This document shows, in pieces, positions 1 to 9,827 of a stretch of DNA of 64,000 nucleotides. A program made the translations under genes and the position numbers. Origin of the DNA: Longibacter sp051155795 (GTDB taxonomy: Bacteria > Bacteroidota > Rhodothermia > Rhodothermales > Salinibacteraceae). Every line of letters starts with the position of its first letter. Position 1 is the stretch's first letter. The DNA lies in assembly GCF_051155795.1 (NCBI RefSeq), contig NZ_DAXETW010000086.1:1-64000 (forward strand), written 5' to 3'. The notes under the pieces were generated by a model. It did not search any database and had not been told where the DNA came from. It saw nothing but the letters and a program-made list of their open reading frames with translations.

Positions 1-118
1 CGCGACGGGCCAACGTCACCGTGATGGCGGCCGTCAGCGTCGTCTTCCCGTGGTCGACGTGCCCTATCGTTCCAATGTTGACGTGCGGCTTGCTGCGGTC
101 AAATGCCTGCTTCGCCAT
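1..118 (-). CDS. tuf: Elongation factor Tu, N-terminal fragment (cut by window edge)
   Basis: The first 39 codons of EF-Tu are visible; the rest runs off the left edge. The start ATG is at 116-118. The translation has the typical MAKQAFDRSKPHVNIGTIGH opening and the G1 P-loop GHVDHGKT. EF-Tu delivers aminoacyl-tRNA to the ribosome as a GTP complex. It sits last in the str operon, 172 bp after fusA, which is the usual bacterial order. The assignment is certain for the visible part. Confidence 0.97.
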   Translation of the reverse strand, partial: MAKQAFDRSKPHVNIGTIGHVDHGKTTLTAAITVTLARR

Positions 119-208
119 AGCGTCTAGCGTGTCTCGTGAAAAACTCGGAGTGTAATGGTGTACTTCTTCGTGTCGTGCGGCTGCAGGGCGTGTGCGTCAG
201 GGCACTAT

Positions 209-237
209 CGCCGGTTCGGAGCAGCCGGGAACCGGCG
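209..237 (-). other. Stem-loop in the fusA-tuf spacer
   Basis: An 8-bp inverted repeat CGCCGGTT/AACCGGCG encloses a 13-nt loop in the spacer between fusA and tuf. There is no T-run next to it on either strand, so a full terminator is unlikely. It may be an attenuator or an mRNA-processing structure that lets tuf be expressed differently from fusA. The function is inferred. Confidence 0.35.
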
Positions 238-290
238 AGGGCACCTCTCTCGCGCTGAGCGCGGGGGAGGCACCCCCAGTCCGGCATCGG

Positions 291-2393
291 TTACGCGGCA
301 GCTTCCACCGCGTCGCCATCCGTGATCTCTTTCGCAATGTTGGACGGAACGGCCTCGTACGTTTCAAACTGCATGGTGTAGAGCGCGCGTCCCTGGGTGA
401 TCGAGCGCAGGTCCGTGGAGTAGCCGAACATCTCGCTCAGCGGAACCTTGGCGTTGATGACCTGCGCGTCGTTGCGCTGGCCCATCTTACCAATTTTTCC
501 GCGGCGGCTGTTCAGGTCGCCAATCACGTCGCCCATGTACTCATCGGGCGTGATGACTTCCACGGCCATAATCGGCTCCATCAGAACCGGCTTGGCGCGA
601 CGCGCAGCATCGCGGAACCCAAGGCGGCCGGCGATCTCAAACGAGTTCTGGTCCGAGTCGACGTCGTGATAGTCGCCGTCGTAGAGGCGAACCTTGATCC
701 CCTCGATCGGATATCCGGCCAGCGGACCCTGGTCGAGCGAGCTCTGAATTCCCTTCTTCACCGACGGAATGAACTCCTTCGGAATGGCCCCACCAACGAT
801 CTCGTCCTCGAACTCGAACCCGGTCCCTTCATCATTCGGGCTGACCTCCATGTAGATCTCAGCGAACTGGCCGCGACCACCGGTCTGCTTCTTGAGTGTG
901 TAGTGCTCGTCCACGGACTCCGTGATGGCCTCGCGGTATGCGACCTGCGGTTTACCCACATTGGCCTCGACCTTAAACTCGCGCTTGAGCCGGTCCACGA
1001 TGATCTCGAGGTGGAGCTCGCCCATACCGGCGATCAGCGTCTGACCCGTCTCTTCATCGGTCGAGACGTTGAATGTCGGATCCTCTTCGGCAAGCTTCAC
1101 GAGACCGGTCGTCAGCTTATCCCGATCAGCCTTGGTTTTCGGCTCGATCGCGATGCGAATCACCGGCTCGGGGAAGTCCATTGACTCCAGGATCACGGGG
1201 TGATCCGGGTCGCAGATTGTGTCGCCTGTTTTCAGGTTCTTCGGCCCGACCACGGCGGCGATGTCGCCGGCACGGATCATGTCGATGTCCTCACGGTCGT
1301 TCGAGTGCATGAACATGAGGCGACCGACACGCTCCATCTCGTCGGAGGTGGCGTTATACACCTTCGAACCAGACTCGAGCGTTCCACTGTAGCAGCGGAC
1401 GAACGTGAGCTTACCGACGTACGGGTCGGTAGCAATCTTAAAGGCCACGGCGCTGAAGGGATCGTCCTCCACGGGGCGGCGGATGATCTTCTCATCCTCG
1501 TCTTGGGGGTGGTGTCCCTCCACCGGCGGTACATCGTCCGGACTCGGCAGATACTTGATGACACCGTCGAGGAGACGCTGCACGCCCTTGTTCTTCAGGG
1601 CTGTGCCGGCGAAGACGGGCGTGATGTCCCGGGCGATGGTCGCCTCGCGAATCACTGACTCAAGCTCTTCGGCCTCAATTTCGTCTCCTTCGAGGTACTT
1701 CATCAGGAGCTCGTCGTCGTACTCGGCGACACTCTCCAGCAGATTGATGCGCCACTTCTTGGCAACGGGCTTGAGGTCTTCGGGAATGTCGATGACATCC
1801 CACGTCATGCCTTCCTCTTCGTCCCAAATGATGGCCTTGTTCTCGATCAGGTCGATCACACCGCGGAACATGTCGCCCGCGCCAATCGGATACTGAACGG
1901 GAACCGGATTCGCGCTGAGGCGATCCTGCATCATCCCGACGACCTTCTCAAAATCGGCGCCGGTGCGATCCATCTTGTTGACGAACGCGATGCGCGGCAC
2001 GCCATACCGGTCAGCCTGACGCCAGACCGTTTCGGACTGCGGCTCCACACCGCCCACGGCGCAGAACAGGGCTACCGCACCATCGAGCACACGGAGCGAG
2101 CGCTCCACCTCCACGGTGAAGTCGACGTGCCCCGGAGTGTCGATGATGTTGATGCGATGATCATCCCAGTAGCAAGTTGTCGCGGCGGACGTAATGGTAA
2201 TGCCGCGCTCTTTCTCCTGCTCCATCCAGTCCATCGTCGCTGCACCATCATGGACCTCGCCCATCCGGTGCAGACGACCGGTGTAGAACAGGATGCGCTC
2301 GGTCGTCGTGGTTTTCCCGGCATCAATGTGCGCCATGATGCCGATGTTGCGCGTCTTGTCGAGCGGGAAGCTCTCGTTTTTGCTGGTAGCCAT
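291..2393 (-). CDS. fusA: Elongation factor G
   Basis: This 700-residue GTPase drives ribosomal translocation, and with RRF helps ribosome recycling. G1 is AHIDAGKT at residues 21-28, followed by the DTPGH and NKMD motifs, the beta-barrel domain II and the C-terminal EF-G domains. The open frame extends 26 codons further upstream, but the ATG at 2391-2393 gives the normal EF-G N-terminus (MATSKNESFPLDKTRNIG) and standard length, so I chose it. It lies between rpsG and tuf in the str operon. No truncation or odd residues are seen. The long antisense open frames here are shadows. Confidence 0.98.
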   Translation of the reverse strand: MATSKNESFPLDKTRNIGIMAHIDAGKTTTTERILFYTGRLHRMGEVHDGAATMDWMEQEKERGITITSAATTCYWDDHRINIIDTPGHVDFTVEVERSLRVLDGAVALFCAVGGVEPQSETVWRQADRYGVPRIAFVNKMDRTGADFEKVVGMMQDRLSANPVPVQYPIGAGDMFRGVIDLIENKAIIWDEEEGMTWDVIDIPEDLKPVAKKWRINLLESVAEYDDELLMKYLEGDEIEAEELESVIREATIARDITPVFAGTALKNKGVQRLLDGVIKYLPSPDDVPPVEGHHPQDEDEKIIRRPVEDDPFSAVAFKIATDPYVGKLTFVRCYSGTLESGSKVYNATSDEMERVGRLMFMHSNDREDIDMIRAGDIAAVVGPKNLKTGDTICDPDHPVILESMDFPEPVIRIAIEPKTKADRDKLTTGLVKLAEEDPTFNVSTDEETGQTLIAGMGELHLEIIVDRLKREFKVEANVGKPQVAYREAITESVDEHYTLKKQTGGRGQFAEIYMEVSPNDEGTGFEFEDEIVGGAIPKEFIPSVKKGIQSSLDQGPLAGYPIEGIKVRLYDGDYHDVDSDQNSFEIAGRLGFRDAARRAKPVLMEPIMAVEVITPDEYMGDVIGDLNSRRGKIGKMGQRNDAQVINAKVPLSEMFGYSTDLRSITQGRALYTMQFETYEAVPSNIAKEITDGDAVEAAA

Positions 2394-2599
2394 AATCTGC
2401 TGCCTGTGTAATGAGTGCTGGGGTGCCGTCCGCCGGCCCTCCGAAGAGAGCCGTTGCGTGGGCACGCTCACACCGGGGTGGGTGCCGTGGAATATGCTGA
2501 TCGGAGTGCCATCCGAGTGCGGAGCGTGACGTGCAGACCCGGTCGCCTGCCCGCCGCCCGATCAGCGACGCCAAAAGGGGTATGGGGAGCGCCGACCGG

Positions 2600-3070
2600 C
2601 TAGAAACGGAAGTGTGCGAATGCCTTGTTGGACTCGGCCATACGGTGCGTGTCGTCCTTCTTCTTGACCGCACCACCCTCGCCGTTGGCCGCGCTCTGCA
2701 GCTCGCTCGCCAGGCGATTGACCATGCTCTTCTCTTTCCGAGCCCGCGCATACTGAATGATCCAGCGGAACGCCAGGGTCACGCGACGATCGGGGCGAAC
2801 CTCGATCGGCACCTGGTACGTGGCGCCACCGACGCGTCGGCTGCGAACCTCTACGAGCGGGGCGACATTGTTCACGGCCTTCTTAAAGACCTCGATGCCC
2901 TGCTCACCCGTACGCTCCTCGATCACATCAAACGCATCGTAAATGATGCGTTGCGCGGTGCTTTTCTTTCCATCGCGCATGATCGAGTTCACAAACCGGG
3001 ACACAAGTTCGTCCCGGTACACGGGATCCGGCGTCGTGGTGCGCTTTTTGGCTGCCTTGTCTCTAGCCAT
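2600..3070 (-). CDS. rpsG: 30S ribosomal protein S7
   Basis: S7 binds the 3' major domain of 16S rRNA and nucleates assembly of the small-subunit head. The 156-residue product has the conserved S7 pattern: the RFVNSIMRDGKKSTAQRI region near the N-terminus, VEVRSRRVGGATYQVP in the middle, and the C-terminal helix ending in AHFRF. The open frame starts earlier, but the ATG at 3068-3070 gives the family-typical start MARDKAAKK. It is the second gene of the str operon. The spacers of about 210 bp on both sides are longer than in E. coli. Confidence 0.97.
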   Translation of the reverse strand: MARDKAAKKRTTTPDPVYRDELVSRFVNSIMRDGKKSTAQRIIYDAFDVIEERTGEQGIEVFKKAVNNVAPLVEVRSRRVGGATYQVPIEVRPDRRVTLAFRWIIQYARARKEKSMVNRLASELQSAANGEGGAVKKKDDTHRMAESNKAFAHFRF

Positions 3071-3287
3071 AAGTTCTACGTGGTCGTTGGCAATCGTGAA
3101 GCACATGGGGGCAGGCGTCCCGCCCCGACGTGCGAGGTACCGATAATGTGCAGCGCTGCAGGCGGCCGGTTACAACCTGAAGGGCGCGAACGGGATGCGC
3201 TCCCGAACCGCAATGACAGCGACCGAAAGCGGGAGGTCCCGCCTCATGCCCGCCGCGGCCACACCGCAGTGCAATCCTGCAACCGGG

Positions 3288-3662
3288 TTAGCTGCGCGGC
3301 TTCTTCGTGCCGTACTTCGAGCGGCCCTGGCGACGGTCTTCCACACCGGCGGCGTCAAGTGCGCCACGCACGATGTGGTACTTCACCCCCGGGAGATCCT
3401 TCACACGGCCACCCCGGACGAGCACGATGGAGTGCTCCTGCAGGTTATGCCCCTCACCGGGGATGTACGCCGTCACTTCATTTCCGTTGGTGAGCCGAAC
3501 ACGAGCCACCTTCCGGAGCGCGGAGTTCGGCTTCTTCGGCGTCGTCGTGTACACACGGGTGCACACGCCACGCCGCTGCGGGCTATCACCCAGCGCCGGC
3601 GAGGTGCTTTTTTTGTTCTTCGACTTGCGTCCTTTGCGGATCAGCTGCTGTATCGTCGGCAC
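3288..3662 (-). CDS. rpsL: 30S ribosomal protein S12
   Basis: S12 sits at the decoding centre of the 30S subunit. The length (124 residues) and sequence are typical: MPTIQQLIRKG start, TTTPKKPNSALRKV around residues 39-52, and the GGRVKDLPGVKYH loop. Lysines 43 and 88 and Pro91, positions where changes cause streptomycin resistance in other bacteria, are all wild type. It is the first gene of the str operon, downstream of the ftsH terminator. Confidence 0.98.
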   Translation of the reverse strand: MPTIQQLIRKGRKSKNKKSTSPALGDSPQRRGVCTRVYTTTPKKPNSALRKVARVRLTNGNEVTAYIPGEGHNLQEHSIVLVRGGRVKDLPGVKYHIVRGALDAAGVEDRRQGRSKYGTKKPRS

Positions 3663-4055
3663 GGTGATCGCGTCGTTTGAGTGTCGTAGTTCGCGGAAGG
3701 CCCACAGGCACCTTCACCTGGGCAAAGTCATACCGTCGACCTTTCCGTACAGCCTGTTAATATAACGATGACCCCGGTGGCGGTTCAGGGCCTTCTGTAA
3801 AGAGACAACCAAAAGAACCGCTTTGGGCCTGAAGGGGCCGTGAAGGGGTCCCGCTACTGACCAACCTGTATATATCGGTCGATCAATTGCCCTTTCCAGT
3901 CGAGGCACAAAAAAAGGCGAGCGGCGCCCGCCTCCCTTCGATTCTGCCACCGGGCGACCGGTGGGTCAACCGAGATGCCTGACCTATCCGTCCAAGTTAC
4001 GAACTCAGGGTAGCGGACGTCATCAGGCACCTCCGTTTCGTTTGCAGGATAGGGC
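3663..4055. other. Intergenic region: ftsH terminator and str operon leader
   Basis: This 393-bp gap separates ftsH from rpsL; both read on the minus strand. It holds the ftsH terminator (3909-3932). The part nearer rpsL is AT-richer and has a minus-strand TATATT at 3759-3764 that could be a -10-like element about 100 bp before rpsL; I see no convincing -35 partner. The 78-residue minus-strand open frame at 3714-3950 crosses the terminator and has no recognisable features, so I do not call it a gene. Confidence 0.5.
3909..3932 (-). terminator. Rho-independent terminator after ftsH
   Basis: Read on the minus strand, a GC-rich hairpin (plus-strand positions 3916-3932, GGCGAGCGGCGCCCGCC) is followed by seven T residues (A-run at 3909-3915 on the plus strand). 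It lies 124 bp past the ftsH stop and before rpsL, so it insulates the str operon. Confidence 0.8.
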
Positions 4056-6209
4056 CTACGAGCCGTCGTTCCCGTTGGTTTCCTCCGAATGTGAAGGGGC
4101 GTTGGATTCATGCGAATCGCCTGGGCCCTGCTGCTCAGACCGCGACGGCCTACCGTCTCGAAGTGAGGCGCCAGCACTAACCTCTGGGATGCTGTCCTCG
4201 CTGGCTCCGTCCGAGGTCGAGATGCCACCGGACACCGTCACGTATTCGCCATGCGGTCGCTCGCCAAGGATCTCAACCAGTTCGCCGGGGCCGAGGACCT
4301 CCTTGTCCAGAAGCGCCTGTGCCATCTCGTCCAGTTTGTCGCGCTTGTCCCTCAGGAGACGGCGTGCATTTTCGCGAACCTCCTCAATGATGGCGCGGAC
4401 CTCCTCGTCAATTTTCTGAGCCGTCGACTCGCTGTACGGCTTGTCGAACATCGGCGTATCGTCCCGCTGGCTCAGGTTGAAGCTGACCTGTCCCACCGCC
4501 TCGCTCATGCCGTAGTCGACCACCATGGCATACGCCATTTTCGTAATGCGCTCCAGGTCATTCTGTGCACCCGTCGTGATCCGCCCGAAGACGATCTCTT
4601 CGGCGACGCGTCCGCCGATGGCCATCGTCATGCGGTCCATCAGCGCTTCCCGCGAGTACAGGTAGCGCTCTTCCGGTAGGTACTGCGCGTATCCGAGTGC
4701 CGACAGCCCCCGCGGGACGATCGAGACTTTCACGACCGGGTCGGTGTTCTCCAGAAACCAACCGACGATGGCGTGTCCGGACTCGTGGAACGCGATCACC
4801 TCTCGCTCCTCGGGCGAGATAATCTTGTTCTTCTTCTCAAGTCCGGCGATGACGCGGTCGATGGCCTGCTCGAAATCGCTCATGTCGATCGCGTCTTTGT
4901 CCTTGCGCGCGGCCAGCAGCGCCGCCTCATTACAGACATTCGCGATCTCGGCGCCGGCAAAGCCCGGGGTCTGCCCGGCCAGCACTTCCATGTCCACGTC
5001 ATCTCCCAGCAGCAGGTTGCGAACGTGAACGCCGAAGATCTGCTCACGCGCATTCCGGTCGGGTTTGTCGACCATGATTTGTCGGTCGAACCGGCCGGGA
5101 CGCAGCAGTGCAGAGTCCAGCACGTCCGGGCGATTCGTTGCTGCCATGATGATGACACCGGCATCGGAGTCGAACCCATCCATTTCAACGAGCAGCTGAT
5201 TGAGCGTATTTTCGCGCTCGTCATTGCCGCCCACCATCGAGTTTCGTCCGCGCGACCGCCCGATCGCGTCCATTTCATCGATGAAGATGATGCACGGCGC
5301 CTTTTCCTTTGCATTCTTGAACAGGTCGCGCACACGAGAGGCTCCGACGCCGACGAACATCTCCACGAAGTCAGACCCGGAAATACTAAAGAAGGGGACG
5401 CCGGCTTCTCCCGCGACGGCTTTCGCCATGAGCGTTTTCCCTGTTCCCGGCGGGCCGACCAGAAGAACCCCCTTCGGCAACTTTCCGCCGAGCCGGGTGA
5501 ACTTGTCAGGGTTCTTGAGAAAGTCCACCACCTCCATGACTTCTTCCTTGGCCTCCTGCAGTCCGGCGACATCATCGAACGTCACGTTGTGATCCTCGGA
5601 GGCATCGAACAGCTTGGCCTTGTTCTTCCCGATATTCAGCACTTGTGAACCCGGCCCCATTCGCCGCATGAATAGAATCCAGATGGCGACAAACAGCCCA
5701 ATGGGAATCAGCCACATCAGCATGCCGCCGAGCCAGTCCTCTTCCTGGGTTGCGGTAAAAGCGACCCGATCAGTGCCGGCATCCCCGGCAGCCGCATTGT
5801 AATCTCGGAGGAACTGAGTGAGCTCGTGGTCTTCCGGCTTCGTCGTGGTGAACCGGCGCTTCTCCTCCCCCGTCGGGCCCTCCGTGAGAGAAAGCGCACC
5901 ATCGCCGGACGAGACCTCCACGTGCCCCTCGTTCACGGCTGCTTCCGTGTACGTACCGCGGATACGATTGTCGTTCACAACCTCGACCCGCTCGACATAC
6001 CCGCGTTCGACGTAGTCAAGAAACTGGCTGTACTCGACGGACGCGGCATCCGAGCCGCCCATGTAGAGAAAGAGATGAACGACCAGCGCCAGGAAGATGG
6101 CGAGGTAGATCCAGAGGGCAAAGCGAGGACGCCCCTCGGAGTTGTTCGATGGCCCATCCTCGGAGGACGAGGGACGGGAGGACTTACGTGTCGGGTCGGG
6201 CTGCGCCAT
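4056..6209 (-). CDS. ftsH: ATP-dependent zinc metalloprotease FtsH
   Basis: This 717-residue membrane-anchored AAA+ protease degrades misassembled membrane proteins and short-lived regulators. Two membrane segments are seen at about residues 31-50 and 161-181, with a periplasmic domain between them. The ATPase domain has Walker A GPPGTGKT (252-259), Walker B IIFIDEMDAIG (307-317) and the second region of homology around 359-373. The zinc site is HESGH (475-479), with Asp551 in GAQNDLERIT as the likely third ligand. The last 60 residues are an acidic, Ser-rich tail of a kind common in halophile-like proteomes. It is transcribed alone and ends at its own terminator. Confidence 0.97.
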   Translation of the reverse strand: MAQPDPTRKSSRPSSSEDGPSNNSEGRPRFALWIYLAIFLALVVHLFLYMGGSDAASVEYSQFLDYVERGYVERVEVVNDNRIRGTYTEAAVNEGHVEVSSGDGALSLTEGPTGEEKRRFTTTKPEDHELTQFLRDYNAAAGDAGTDRVAFTATQEEDWLGGMLMWLIPIGLFVAIWILFMRRMGPGSQVLNIGKNKAKLFDASEDHNVTFDDVAGLQEAKEEVMEVVDFLKNPDKFTRLGGKLPKGVLLVGPPGTGKTLMAKAVAGEAGVPFFSISGSDFVEMFVGVGASRVRDLFKNAKEKAPCIIFIDEMDAIGRSRGRNSMVGGNDERENTLNQLLVEMDGFDSDAGVIIMAATNRPDVLDSALLRPGRFDRQIMVDKPDRNAREQIFGVHVRNLLLGDDVDMEVLAGQTPGFAGAEIANVCNEAALLAARKDKDAIDMSDFEQAIDRVIAGLEKKNKIISPEEREVIAFHESGHAIVGWFLENTDPVVKVSIVPRGLSALGYAQYLPEERYLYSREALMDRMTMAIGGRVAEEIVFGRITTGAQNDLERITKMAYAMVVDYGMSEAVGQVSFNLSQRDDTPMFDKPYSESTAQKIDEEVRAIIEEVRENARRLLRDKRDKLDEMAQALLDKEVLGPGELVEILGERPHGEYVTVSGGISTSDGASEDSIPEVSAGASLRDGRPSRSEQQGPGDSHESNAPSHSEETNGNDGS

Positions 6210-6420
6210 AGAGCAACAGATGGTTCGAAAGGGGCGGCAAACGACGCGGGCCGCGACAGCCCGGCGGTTGCCTGAGCGCGCCCAAACCGAACCGGATATG
6301 CGGCGCCTTAGTTCCTGCTCTTGTCGGACGATGGCCCCGAGAGAACGCCGCGTTCATCGCCATGATCGACGATCGCGAGGCCGGGCCGATCTACCTGAAA
6401 ACCACGTTGGATTCGGCGCC

Positions 6421-9400
6421 TTATCCCCCGTTTCGGCTGGAGTCGGCAGGTACGCGTGGGGGTACGGACGCGGTCGAATCAACGGCCGTGGTGTCTGGCG
6501 ACGGCGCCGGCGCACGCTCGCGAGCGGCCCCACGTCCGCGCATCGAGTCCGAGGGCACATCGAACCGATACGCCGGCGCTGACGACTCGCGAGCAACCGA
6601 GTCGCGCGGCGTGGTGCGGCTGGCCGGGGCTGCATCCGGAGCATCCGCGTCCGGGTCGGGGACGGTGGTGCCGGAATCGGAGCGTACGCGCTCCGTCTCG
6701 GCTGGATCGTCCGGACGGGTGACCACCAACCCCGGGTACGCGTCGGCAATCGCTACGCCCATGGACTGCGCACGGACAGCCTCGGGCGACTCCGGGTACC
6801 TCGCGACGAGGTAGGCGAGTACGTCCAGCACGCGATCGTACGTCCGGGAGGCCGAATCCGGGAGCGCGGGAGTCTCGGAGGCGGATGTCGGGGGATCACG
6901 GTCCGCTTCTACGTCGGCGTCCGCTTGCGAACCCCCGGTTGTATCGCGTGACGCCGCGGTCTGCGCTTCGGGCGTCACCTGCGGGGCCGGATCAACGGCG
7001 GTTGTATCGAAGTCCCCCCGCATCCGACTCACATCCTGCATCCGGTCATCCGATGTATCGAGTGTATCGGCCGTATCGACGCGGGCAGGCTGCTGTACGT
7101 TCTGCCTACGAGCGGTCGGCGTCTCCTGCCCCGACGGGTCGCGCGGATTTCCCTGCTGCTGGATGACTCCGGATGACGGCGGGCTCGCCGCGGCTTGCGG
7201 TCGGCGCTGCGCCTGATCCTCGCGCGCTGCCGCCGGATCGATGGGCGCATCGGCACCGAGGACATTTCGCAGCTTCGTTCGCCCGTCCTCGACCGTAGAT
7301 CGGTCCACCGCTTCGGAGTCCAGGAACGCGGCGAGCAGCGTATCCGACGGAGGATTCGTCCCGGCACGCAACGACTCGACGGTGAAGGACGCCAGCGCCA
7401 GCACAGCGCGAGGGGCCACGCCGGAGGCCGCATGCTCGGTGGCGACGTGCGCCATGGCCGACCGTGCGCTATCCCGGAGCCCGACCTGCCAGGCCTGATA
7501 CGCCGCCGAATAGGCCGCTTCGGCGACCGCCGTCGTGTCGGCCGTTTCGACCGATGCGAGCCCGAGCCGCTGTCGTGCACGCTGTGCAAACACAGAGGCC
7601 GGATACCGGTCGATCACGGTTTGATACAGGCGATCCGCCTCCGAAGTCCGGTTCTGCGCCGTGCGAACCTCCGCGAGGGCGTACAGGGCACGACGGGCGA
7701 CGGGCCGCTCGGCGTCGTCGTCGATCACCTTCCGGTACCATGTCGCGGCTGAGTCCGGGCGCTCCGCATTCAAGAATAGCGCCGTCGCCAGTTCATATCG
7801 TGCCACGGCCCGATCCCTCCGCAATGCTTCTTTCTCGGATGAGGTACGGGGGATTTCCCCGAGATCAAAGCCCGCGCCCACCGGTCCGGCGTCGTCGGGG
7901 GGTGCATCCGCGACGGCCTCCGCTTCCACTTCGCCGTCGTTCCGCGCGTCGGGGTCGGCGGCCTGCGGGCCCTGACGCTGCTCGATCGCCGCACTGCGTC
8001 GCCAGTTATCGACGCGCGGACGCGGGCCCCAGCGGCGCTCGAAATTGCGGCGCCCCTCCTGCACCCGCGTGGGGTTGTCGTGGAAAAGGAAGCTTCCGCC
8101 GGTTGACGTAGCGAGCGACTGAGACGGCGTATTGCGCTGCGCCGTGACCGTACGGTTGGTGAAGCGCCGGGCAGCTTCCTCCTGGTCGCGCCGCTCCTGC
8201 GCCGCGGCGCGCTCCTGGGCCTGTTGCTGTTGTAGCGCCTCCAGCTCTGCCCGGAGTTCATCCGGTGGGAGCGAACCGAGTCGGAGCAACGAGTCGATCC
8301 TCGTGACGTCCGACGCCCTATCGGCAATGGTCCGATAGCGCCGGCTCAACGATTCGCTGTTTGTGATCGCAACGGGGGTTAAGAGGACCGGCTCGCGTGT
8401 GGTCACCGTCTGGCGAAGGGACGTCGATGCGGTATCGAAATGCGCCGCCGCACGGGAAAAGTCGTCGTACGCGTCCCGGTATACCTCCGCCATCGCGTAG
8501 TGAGCGCGCCCCTGCGTGGCCCCCTGCGCAGGCGGCGGCTCGTACAATACCTCACGCAAGACGGCACGGGCATTCTCCGGTTTGCCTTCGGCGTCGAGCA
8601 AGCGAGCCCGAAGCACGCGCAGCGCGCCGAGCCGCTCGAAGTTCTTGTCGTCCTCCTGCATGTCCTCGAGTTCGGCAAGCGCTTCCCGGGGCTGCCCGTT
8701 CAGGCCCCGCACGCGAATGGCACTCAGCCGGGCGGCATACTCGATCTCGTACTCATTGGCCGCACGGAACGAGCGGGTGTACGCGGCCTGCGCGCCTACC
8801 GGATCGTCCAACGTTTCGCGGACCTGCCCCAGAAGGAACGCCGACCGCGCCCGGAGACGTCGCGGCAGATCTCCGCTTAATCCGGCGGACAATGCCTCCG
8901 CGGCATTCCCCCAGCGCGCCTGCCGCACGAAGGCTTCCCCCCGCGCAAGCCACGTCTGCGCCGTCCACGTCCCGTCGCCGCTTCCATTCTCCGTGAGGAG
9001 AGACGCCGACACGCGTTCCGCCTCCCCGAATCGCCCGGCCGAGACGAGCGTGCGGACGAGCCAGAACCGCGCCTCCGGGCTCAGATCCTCGCTCAGGTTC
9101 TGAACCTCTCGAAATTTCTGCTCCGCACCGACGTAGTTCTGCTGGAAATAGTAGGACTTGCCGATAAGCATAAGCGACTCGTCCACCCACTTCGAGTTAG
9201 GATGCTCCCGTAGAACGTCGGCGCTTTTCTCGATCGCAGTCGCGAAGGACTCATTCGATCCGCCCTCCCCACTCAAGAAGAGCGAGAGGTAGACGTTCAT
9301 GTCGACAGGTTCGGACTCCCGGCGATCGAGGACGCGATCCACGCCTTCTTGGTAGGATTGCTCCGCGTTATAGTACGTGTTGTAATACGCCGTAAAATTA

Positions 9401-9492
9401 TCCACCCGCTTCCCAATGAATGACGTGTCCGCACATCCGGCCAGGACGAGGATGCAGAGAAAGGCAAAAAGGGGGGCGGCCGACCGGCACAT
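6421..9492 (-). CDS. Large TPR lipoprotein, PorW/SprE-like (type IX secretion)
   Basis: This is a 1023-residue predicted outer-membrane-directed lipoprotein. With the ATG at 9490-9492 the signal peptide ends in VLAGC and the lipidated Cys is residue 20; an upstream TTG would add five residues. The mature N-terminus carries an aromatic Asn/Tyr motif (residues 31-42, DNFTAYYNTYYN) resembling the start of Bacteroidota PorW/SprE proteins, which bind type IX secretion components. Long helical TPR-like repeats follow (about 45-480 and 540-760). A low-complexity Pro/Arg/Gln/Asp stretch covers about 760-870, and another Asp/Pro/Ser-rich tail ends the protein. TPR lipoprotein is certain; the PorW/SprE assignment is inferred from architecture and the N-terminal motif. 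Confidence 0.7.
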   Translation of the reverse strand: MCRSAAPLFAFLCILVLAGCADTSFIGKRVDNFTAYYNTYYNAEQSYQEGVDRVLDRRESEPVDMNVYLSLFLSGEGGSNESFATAIEKSADVLREHPNSKWVDESLMLIGKSYYFQQNYVGAEQKFREVQNLSEDLSPEARFWLVRTLVSAGRFGEAERVSASLLTENGSGDGTWTAQTWLARGEAFVRQARWGNAAEALSAGLSGDLPRRLRARSAFLLGQVRETLDDPVGAQAAYTRSFRAANEYEIEYAARLSAIRVRGLNGQPREALAELEDMQEDDKNFERLGALRVLRARLLDAEGKPENARAVLREVLYEPPPAQGATQGRAHYAMAEVYRDAYDDFSRAAAHFDTASTSLRQTVTTREPVLLTPVAITNSESLSRRYRTIADRASDVTRIDSLLRLGSLPPDELRAELEALQQQQAQERAAAQERRDQEEAARRFTNRTVTAQRNTPSQSLATSTGGSFLFHDNPTRVQEGRRNFERRWGPRPRVDNWRRSAAIEQRQGPQAADPDARNDGEVEAEAVADAPPDDAGPVGAGFDLGEIPRTSSEKEALRRDRAVARYELATALFLNAERPDSAATWYRKVIDDDAERPVARRALYALAEVRTAQNRTSEADRLYQTVIDRYPASVFAQRARQRLGLASVETADTTAVAEAAYSAAYQAWQVGLRDSARSAMAHVATEHAASGVAPRAVLALASFTVESLRAGTNPPSDTLLAAFLDSEAVDRSTVEDGRTKLRNVLGADAPIDPAAAREDQAQRRPQAAASPPSSGVIQQQGNPRDPSGQETPTARRQNVQQPARVDTADTLDTSDDRMQDVSRMRGDFDTTAVDPAPQVTPEAQTAASRDTTGGSQADADVEADRDPPTSASETPALPDSASRTYDRVLDVLAYLVARYPESPEAVRAQSMGVAIADAYPGLVVTRPDDPAETERVRSDSGTTVPDPDADAPDAAPASRTTPRDSVARESSAPAYRFDVPSDSMRGRGAARERAPAPSPDTTAVDSTASVPPRVPADSSRNGG

Positions 9493-9827
9493 TACAACGA
9501 GAGACAAGCGAGGAAAAAAAGGTCAGGATCCGGTGGTCCGTATGAATCGAGTTTACCGGAACGAGGCGGACGAATAAATGCAGGCGGGAAACGGGAGATC
9601 CCTGACTCGCGAAAGCCGCACGCTCCGCCCCCGTTGATGCAACCTCTTCCGAACGCTCTGCAACGGACCCGTTCCCGTGCCCATCGAGCCTCGTTTTCAC
9701 GGATTCATGGTGCGATTTCGGCTCCTTCATTGCGATACTGATCGAACCGACACCCGGATTGTGCTCGTGACGCACGTCCGGATCGAGCCGGTGCGCGCCG
9801 TTTTCCGCTCCTCCTGCCTGCAACGAC
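9493..9827. other. Intergenic region between divergent genes
   Basis: This 335-bp gap separates the minus-strand PorW-like gene from a plus-strand small membrane protein gene, so both promoters should lie here. I see no clear -10/-35 pair, no strong dyad and no convincing coding sequence. A minus-strand open frame reaching into the PorW-like gene looks like a shadow. Confidence 0.4.

Noticed and set aside
192..1184. 330-residue plus-strand open frame opposite fusA
   Set aside because: It is a shadow of the EF-G gene; the composition is unlike a protein and no motif is recognisable.
3714..3950. 78-residue minus-strand open frame upstream of rpsL
   Set aside because: It runs through the ftsH terminator hairpin and has no signal, domain or good start context.
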